From contig CAVRVD010000016.1 in assembly GCA_963724535.1 (NCBI GenBank), positions 310,001 through 374,000 on the forward strand: 64,000 bases of DNA, given 5' to 3'. A program made the translations under genes and the position numbers. The notes under the pieces were generated by a model, which worked only from the letters and a program-made list of their open reading frames with translations, did no database searches and was not told the origin of the DNA. Source of the stretch: JADJPO01 sp963724535. Lineage in GTDB: Bacteria; Actinomycetota; Actinomycetes; Actinomycetales; Kineosporiaceae. Positions 58,133 to 64,000 of this stretch are shown one piece after another (within the stretch, counting starts at the first letter, position 1; each line of letters begins with the position of its first letter).

Positions 58133-61084
58133 ATGGACGACGTGGCGCGCGGAAACGCTCGGGCCGAGCTGGTCGGCCGGGACGCCGAGCTGGGCGAGCT
58201 GGTCGACGTCCTCGGCCTGGCTGCGACCGATACGGCGACCGATGGTCGCGATGCCCGGGCCGGCGCCGTCCTGGTGGCCGGGGACGCGGGCATCGGCAAG
58301 ACCCGGCTGCTGGAGGCGCTGGCCGATCGCGCCCGCGCCCACGGTTGGCGGGTGCTTGCCGGGCACAGTCTCGACCTCGGCGAGAACGCCCTGCCCTACC
58401 TGCCGATCACCGAGGTCATCGAGCGGATCGCCGTCGAGGCGCCCGAGCTGATGACCGAGCATCCGAGCCTGGTCCGGCTGCAGCCCGGCCGGCGGGTGCT
58501 GCCCGAGACCGGCGCCCCCGGCGGGGAGCCGGACCGGCTGGAGCGGGGCGCGCTGTTCGAGGCGGTGCGGCACGTGCTGGAGCGGATGGCGCAGAGCACC
58601 CCCGTCCTCGTGGTGCTGGAGGACCTGCACTGGGCGGACTCCTCGACCCGGGACCTGGTGAGCTACCTGCTCGCCCGGTCCTTCGCGGCGCCGGTCGCGC
58701 TGGTGGTGTCCTACCGCTCCGACGACCTGCACCGCCGGCATCCGCTGCGCCCGCAGATCGCCCAGTGGACCCGGCTGCGTGGCGTGCACCGGATGCCGCT
58801 CGGCCCGTTGCCGCCCGCCGACGTCCGGCGCCTGCTCGCGGCCCTGCACCCGGCCCCGCTGTCGGCCGAACAGGCCGTCGCCATCGTCGAGCGCGCCGAT
58901 GGCAACGCCTTCTTCGTCGAGGAGCTGGTCGGTGCGCTCAGCGAACCGGACGCGGCGCTGCCCGCCGACCTGGCCGACCTGCTGCTGATCCGGCTGGACC
59001 GGCTGAACGAGGACGCTCGGCGACTGGTCCGGGTGGCCGCGGTGGCCGGACGGCGGGTGCCTGCCGGGCTGCTGTCGGCGGTCAGCGGCCTGCCCGCCGA
59101 CCGGTTGGACGAGGGGTTGCGGCAGGCGGTGGAGATGAACGTGTTGCGTTCGGACGGAACACATTTCGCGTTCCGGCACGCACTGCTTGCGGAGGCTGCC
59201 TACGACGACCTGTTGCCGGGGGAGCGGGTCCGGCTGCACGCGGCCTACGTCGAGGCGCTGGTCGAGCGGCGTGGTCCCGGGACGGCGGCTGAGCTGGCGC
59301 AGCATGCGCGCCGGGCGCTGGACCATCGGACGGCGGTGCGTGCCAGCCTGGCCGCCGCCCGCGAGGCCATGTCGGTGGGCGGTCCCTCGGACGCGGTGTG
59401 CCACTTCGAGGTGGCGCTGGAGCTCCTCGCGGACGCCGAGGTGGCGGCCGCGAACGGGGTGGAGGTCGCCGCGGTCGTCGCCGAGGCGGGCGAGGCGCTG
59501 CTGGCGACCGGTCACGCCGACCGGGCGGCGGCGTTGACCGGTGAGCACCTGTCCCGGCTGCCCGCCCACGCCGATCCACACCTCCGGGCGCGGCTGCTCG
59601 TCGTCCGGGCCACGGCGCTGAGTTCGATCGAGACCCCGGAGGACCCGGCGGAGGTCTCCGGCGCGGCGGTCGGGCTGCTGGCGGAGGAGGCGAGCGCGCA
59701 GCGGGCCAGGGCCCTCACCGTGCACGCCCGGGTGCTGCAGCAGGAGGGCCGGCTGGACGAGGCACGCGCGGTGGGGCTTGCGGCACTCGACCTGGCCGAG
59801 CGCCTCGACCTGCCGGCCCTGGCCAGCGACGCGTTCACCACGGTGAGCCGGATCGGTGGGCGGGCCGCGGGTCCGGAGAGCCGCCAGGCGCTGACCGAGG
59901 CCGTCGAGCGCGCCCGCGCGGCCGGCAGTCCGGCCGCCGAGCTGCGCGCGCAGATGTGGCTCGGGCTGTCCTGCCTGCAGGCCGCGCAGCTCGAGCCGGG
60001 CATCGAGCACCTGCGGGCCGCCATGGAGCTCGGTGTCGCCTCCGGAACCCCTTGGGCGCCCTACGCTTTCGAGTCCCGCTGGTTCCTCGGCTGGTCGCTG
60101 GTGGTGACCGGGCAGTGGGACGAGGCGCTCGTGGTGCTCACCGCCCCCGACGACAGCGACCCGCCGCTGCCCTCGGCCCTGCTGGACGTGCTGCGGGCGC
60201 AGGTCGAGGCGGCTCGTGGTGCGGACGTCTCGGCGCGACTGGCCCGGATGCGGCCGCTGTGGGAGCGAGAGGGGCTGATCGCCGTGCACGGCGCGGAGCT
60301 GGCGATCGAGATGGCGTCCCGGGCCGACCGGGTGGCGGACGCGGTGGCGCAGTACGACGGCGTGATCGAGGTGATGAGCCGGATCTGGAACCCCGGCTTC
60401 GAGGCGACGGTGCGGTTGGCGGCGACGACGTTGCGGGCCCTGGCGGAGGCGGCGGCGCGCCGTCCGGCGCTGGAATGGGCCGACCTGGCAGGTCACGCCG
60501 AGCGGCTCCTCGGGGACGTCCGCCAGGTGCTGGCGGGTCTGCAGCGACCGGGTCCGGAGACGCAGGCCTGGGCCCGGCTCGCCGAGGCCGAGCAGGTCCG
60601 GATGCACTGGCTCATCGGGCGGGATCCGCCGTCCGCCGCAGACCTGGTGGCGGCCTGGACGGCGGCGGTGGCGGCCTTCGACGCCTTCGGCCACGTGTTC
60701 CAGGCGGCGCGCACCCGGGCGACGCTTGCCGAGATCCTGGTCGCGACCGGCGATCCGGACGGCGCGCAGCAGGTTGCGGCGCAGGCCCGGGAGGTGGCGG
60801 TGCGGTTGCGGGCCGAGCCGCTGCTGCGACATCTGAACCGGGTACCGGGGCCTTCACCACGCACGGCAGCCGCCTCCCGTACCGGCGACGAGCTGACCCC
60901 GCGCGAGGTCGAGGTGCTGGTCCTGGTCGCCCAGGGCCGCAGCAACGGCGAGATCGGCAAGAGGCTGTACATCAGCACGAAGACGGTCAGCGTGCACGTG
61001 TCGAACATCCTGGCCAAGCTCGGCGCGTCGGGGCGGACCGAGGCGGCGGCGCTGGCCAGGCGACGGGGTCTGATCCAGGACTGA
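58133..61084 (+). CDS. LAL-type LuxR-family transcriptional regulator with ATPase domain
   Basis: This 983-aa protein is a large ATP-binding LuxR regulator (LAL/MalT-like). It has a P-loop VAGDAGIGKTRLLEAL near residue 48, the Walker B/sensor stretch VLVVLEDLHWADSSTRDLV, about 500 residues of TPR-like helices, and a C-terminal helix-turn-helix: LTPREVEVLVLVAQGRSNGE, IGKRLYISTKTVSVHVSNIL. Binding of ATP and an inducer would switch transcription. ATG 58133 is the usual start; GTG 58088 overlapping the upstream stop (GTGA) is an alternative adding 15 residues. Target genes are unknown. Confidence 0.9.
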   Translation: MDDVARGNARAELVGRDAELGELVDVLGLAATDTATDGRDARAGAVLVAGDAGIGKTRLLEALADRARAHGWRVLAGHSLDLGENALPYLPITEVIERIAVEAPELMTEHPSLVRLQPGRRVLPETGAPGGEPDRLERGALFEAVRHVLERMAQSTPVLVVLEDLHWADSSTRDLVSYLLARSFAAPVALVVSYRSDDLHRRHPLRPQIAQWTRLRGVHRMPLGPLPPADVRRLLAALHPAPLSAEQAVAIVERADGNAFFVEELVGALSEPDAALPADLADLLLIRLDRLNEDARRLVRVAAVAGRRVPAGLLSAVSGLPADRLDEGLRQAVEMNVLRSDGTHFAFRHALLAEAAYDDLLPGERVRLHAAYVEALVERRGPGTAAELAQHARRALDHRTAVRASLAAAREAMSVGGPSDAVCHFEVALELLADAEVAAANGVEVAAVVAEAGEALLATGHADRAAALTGEHLSRLPAHADPHLRARLLVVRATALSSIETPEDPAEVSGAAVGLLAEEASAQRARALTVHARVLQQEGRLDEARAVGLAALDLAERLDLPALASDAFTTVSRIGGRAAGPESRQALTEAVERARAAGSPAAELRAQMWLGLSCLQAAQLEPGIEHLRAAMELGVASGTPWAPYAFESRWFLGWSLVVTGQWDEALVVLTAPDDSDPPLPSALLDVLRAQVEAARGADVSARLARMRPLWEREGLIAVHGAELAIEMASRADRVADAVAQYDGVIEVMSRIWNPGFEATVRLAATTLRALAEAAARRPALEWADLAGHAERLLGDVRQVLAGLQRPGPETQAWARLAEAEQVRMHWLIGRDPPSAADLVAAWTAAVAAFDAFGHVFQAARTRATLAEILVATGDPDGAQQVAAQAREVAVRLRAEPLLRHLNRVPGPSPRTAAASRTGDELTPREVEVLVLVAQGRSNGEIGKRLYISTKTVSVHVSNILAKLGASGRTEAAALARRRGLIQD

Positions 61085-61103
61085 CTGCGGACTGAGTGCC
61101 GGA

Positions 61104-64000
61104 TCAGCGACGGCGTCGGTGCGGGGTGATCTGCTGGGCCCGGATCGCGTCCAGGCTCGTCGGCAGGGCCTCGTCGTCGGTGTCCGGCTGGAGCGGCGGA
61201 TGCTCGCTGCGCGGCCGGAACGGGTTGCTGCCGAACGGGTTCGGCTCAGAGGCGTCCGGGGACGGGACGCCGGGGCCACGGTACGGCGCCGGGCCGGGGA
61301 TCTCGACGGCGCCGGCGTCGGCGTGCGGCAGCGGGTCGCTGGTCGGCTGCGGGTCGTGCCGGTCCGGGTCGTGCCGGTCCGGGTCGTAGATCATCGCGTC
61401 GTAGTCGATCGCGCGGTGGGCGCCGCGGCGCGGGGACTGGGCCGGCACCGGGAGTGGGGGTGGGGCCGGGGGTTCGGGTTGGGCTTGGGGCTCGGGTTGG
61501 GGTTGGGGTTGGGGCTGCTCGGTCGGGGCGGGGTTCCACTCCAGGGTGTCCGACCGGGGCGCCTCGTTCCACGGCGATCCCCGGTCGACGTTCTGTCGGG
61601 AGCGCCGTCGCGGCGCCGGGGCCACCTCGGGGGTGTAGGTGTAGTCGTAGGTGGAGGCCGGGCGCCGTGGCTGCGGTGCCGTCGGGGGAGCGGTCGGGGG
61701 CAGGGTCGCCGGCGGGGTGAGGTCGCTGCCCGAGGTGGCGGCGACGATGGGCAGCCCGCGGATCGGCGTGTCGTCCAGCGGGCCGCGCTCGCTGCGTTCG
61801 GGCTCGGTGGGCTCGGGCTCGCTGGGTGCGGGCTCGCTCGGTGGGGGCTCGCTGGGTGCGGGCTCGAGCAGCGCCCAGGTCGTCTCCTCGGGTGCGCCCG
61901 CGTGGATCGGGTCCAGCCAGCCGGGCTGCGTGTCCTGTGGAGTCGGGGCCGGCTCGGACCAGTCGGGGTCCGCATAGGACTCGGACCAGTCGGATTCCGT
62001 ACTGGACTCGGACCAGCCGGGGTCGGAATCCTGCGACCAGCTCGGCTCGGCCGCCAGCCACGTCGGCCGCCGCAGTCACGTCGGCCCAACGGGGTTCGGC
62101 CTGGGGCTGGTCGGTCCAGCTCAGATCGGACGCGGCCGGCTCGCTCCAGCCCGCCTCGGTGGCCTCGGAGTCGGACCAGCCCGACTCGACCGGGACCGCT
62201 GCGAACCAGTCCGGGCCGCCGGTGCGTGGGTCGGGTTGAGTGGCGTCCTGGGTGCCGGTCCAGTCCGGCGACGGCTCGGCGGCCGCCTCGACGTGGGCGT
62301 CGTTCCAGTCCGGTGCCTCCCAGGGGGCCGACTCAGGCGCTGGCCACTCGGGCGGTGACGACTCAGGCGCTGACCACTCAGGCGGTGCCGGCTCAGGCGC
62401 TGGCCACTCGGGCGGTGACGGCTCAGACGGTGACCACTCAGAGGGTGACCACTCGGACGGGGGCTGCTGCTCGTCGTCCGAGAAACTGGGCGTGGCGTGC
62501 CGCCCGGCCGGCTCGGGCAGGTCGACCGCGTCGGACGCTGCGGCCGACTGGTCGGTGTCGAACATGCTGAACCAGCGCACGTGCTCGCCGCTGGGCGGTT
62601 CCTCGTTGGTGACCGACAGCGGCTCCTCGGGCCGTTCCTGCGCCGAGAGGTGGCCGGGTGCCTGCCCGAACCCCGGCACCTCCGGTGCCTCGTCGACCAT
62701 CGGCGCGGCCGCGGCGGGCTGCGGGAACGGCTCGGGCGCAGACGGTTCGGCGTCGACGTGTGCGTGGGGTCGAGGCACCGTGATCGTCGGCATGGTCAGC
62801 TCGTCCGGCGGTTCGTACACCTCGACCACCGGTTCGGGCGGCGGTTCGTGCCGCGGAGCAGCGGCTGGTTCGGCCACCGGCTCGTGCCAGGGAACAGGGG
62901 GTGGTTCGGCCACCGGCTCGTGCCAGGGAACGGGGGGTGGTTCGGCCACCGGTTCGCGCCGCGGAGGAAGGGTTGGTTCGGCCACCGGCGCCATGGTGTG
63001 AACGGCGGAGGCCAGGGTGTCCGGCGGGGTGGCGCGACCCTCCATGGCCACCGGCAGCACGAACCCCGGCGCCTGGGGCGCGCCGTCGCGTCCGGATCGG
63101 GTCGCCGTCCGGCGGGCCGGGCCCGTCCGCCGGGCGCGCGACGGCACGTGGCCCGCCCCGGTGAGGGCGACCCCGACCACGGCGACGCCGAGCACCGCGA
63201 GGTCGTCGGCCGCCGCGGCGAGTGCACCGGTCGGGGTGTCGCCGAGCCGGGCGAGCAGCAGGGTGGCGTCGGTGTGCCGGGCCAGGGCGAGGGCGTCGGC
63301 GTGCTCGTCCAGCGGCGGGGAGTCGACGACGACGAGGTAGCCCTCACCGGTCAGGGTGGCCAGCAGCTCGGCGAGGGCCGGCGAGCCGAGCAGGTCGGCT
63401 GCGCCGGGCACGGCGTCCGCGGCGGTGATCACCTGGAGCGGCAGGTCGCGGTGTACCGGGCGCAGGGCCTGGGCCGGGGTGGCCCGTCCGGTGAGCAGGG
63501 CGCTGAGCCCCGGCCCCGGTGGCAGGGCGAGGGTCTCGCCGACCTGCGGGTGGCGCAGGTCGGCGTCGACGAGGACGACGGCGTGACCGGCGGCGGCCAG
63601 CGCCCCGGCCAGGTGGCAGGCGATGGTGGTGCGCCCGGTGCCGCGCCCGGGGCCGGCGACGACGATGCTGCGTGGCCCGCGCCCGGACGGCGCGTGGTGC
63701 AGGTGCGCGCGCAGCCGGCGCAGCGCGTCGGCGTAGAGCTCGAGCGAGCCCTGGGCGTCGGGGGAGTGCGCGGGGTGCGAGTGGCCGCCGTGCGAGCCCA
63801 GTCCGGTGAACGGGTCCGGGGGCGGGGCGAGCAACTGCGGGATCTCGGCGAGCACCGGCAGGGCGACCGCTTCGACGGCGTCGTCGCGGCTGCGCAGCCG
63901 GGTGTCGGTGGCGCCGCGCAGCGCGGCGAGCAGCAGGCCGAGCAGGGTGCCGGCAGCCAGGCCGAGGACGGCGGTGCGCACCGGTCGGGGCGCGACGGGT
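61104..64000 (-). CDS. Wzz/BY-kinase-like polysaccharide protein with Pro/Glu/Trp-rich tail; 5' end missing, frameshifted
   Basis: The frame is open at the window edge. It starts with RPVRTAVLGLAAGTLLGLLLAALRG, the last membrane segment of a Wzz-type chain-length protein, then a BY-kinase-like domain: VVAGPGRGTGRTTIACHLAGAL (Walker A), VVLVDADLRHPQVG (Walker A') and YLVVVDSPPLDEHA (Walker B). Walker A has GRTT where GKST/GKT is expected, so the key lysine is arginine. A tail of several hundred residues rich in Pro, Glu, Ser and Trp follows. Near 62061 one extra base breaks the frame; the true continuation (WLAAEPSWSQDSDPGW...) runs in another frame to TGA 61104. No tyrosine cluster ends the protein. 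Confidence 0.75.
61351..61380. repeat. 15-bp perfect tandem duplication in the kinase-like tail
   Basis: GGGTCGTGCCGGTCC occurs twice in a row (61351-61365, 61366-61380), encoding DPDRH repeats on the minus strand. Confidence 0.88.
62867..62938. repeat. 36-bp tandem duplication in the kinase-like tail
   Basis: Two 36-bp copies, differing in one base, encode the peptide EPVAEPPPVPWH twice, with further degraded copies on either side. The frame is kept. Confidence 0.88.

Noticed and set aside
1..64000. tRNA, rRNA, insertion sequences, phage genes or attachment sites
   Set aside because: None were seen in the gaps. All gaps but one are under 300 bases and contain no cloverleaf, transposase or integrase pattern.

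Overview
The window is chromosomal DNA from a high-GC actinobacterium. The evidence is strong G/C third-position bias, frequent GTG/TTG starts, TANNNT -10 boxes six or seven bases before start codons (leaderless transcripts), and marker genes nucS, a FilP/DivIVA-type coiled-coil protein, a DUF2550 gene beside atpC, and ccr/ecm. The backbone order atpG-atpD-atpC-DUF2550-cobalamin adenosyltransferase ... nucS ... methylmalonyl-CoA epimerase-thiolase ... thioredoxin ... glgB is, from memory, the order around Rv1309-Rv1326c in Mycobacterium tuberculosis. The ccr/filP/epimerase/thiolase/meaB neighbourhood resembles Streptomyces. I cannot name the genus.

Region 1 (1-12.8 kb) holds the end of the ATP synthase operon, the B12 adenosyltransferase and ethylmalonyl-CoA mutase, a PatB-type aminotransferase, two decayed genes (DUF1501 and DUF1800), an FAD oxidase and the mismatch endonuclease NucS. 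Region 2 (12.9-28.2 kb) continues C4/C5 acyl-CoA metabolism: a double-domain hydroxybutyryl-CoA dehydrogenase, crotonyl-CoA carboxylase/reductase, acyl-CoA epimerase, acetoacetyl-CoA thiolase and the mutase chaperone MeaB. With the mutase and adenosyltransferase of region 1 these supply much of an ethylmalonyl-CoA route from acetyl-CoA. The same region has an ABC-2 exporter, an AI-2E-type membrane protein, a filament-forming coiled-coil protein and a CnoX-like thioredoxin.

Region 3 (28.2-50.6 kb) is an exopolysaccharide locus inserted between the thioredoxin gene and glgB and continuing beyond glgB. It contains five glycosyltransferases (two of them close paralogues), a flippase, a large polytopic membrane protein that could be a polymerase or GT-C enzyme, two membrane-anchored GH26-type hydrolases, a low-molecular-weight tyrosine phosphatase, a secreted Asn/Gly-rich protein, a DUF4012 protein, the priming polyprenyl-phosphate sugar transferase and GDP-L-fucose synthase. 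A degenerate bacterial tyrosine-kinase/chain-length protein runs off the right edge of the window and probably belongs to the same system.

Region 4 (50.6-61.1 kb) is accessory: an aldo/keto reductase fused to a P-loop kinase and a degenerate HAD-like zinc module, two Ddn-type F420-dependent proteins, a CPBP protease with its TetR regulator and a large palindromic operator, a second TetR gene facing a broken DUF1772 gene, small unknown genes, and a large LuxR-type ATPase regulator.

A recurring feature is small sequence damage. There are several single-base or tandem-duplication frameshifts (AI-2E gene, cnoX, DUF1501, DUF1800, kinase tail), internal deletions (DUF1501, DUF1800, DUF1772) and many 14-15 bp tandem duplications. 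Some of the frameshifts lie in runs of four G/C and could be sequencing errors; the deletions are less easily explained that way. I saw no tRNA, rRNA, CRISPR array, insertion sequence or phage gene.
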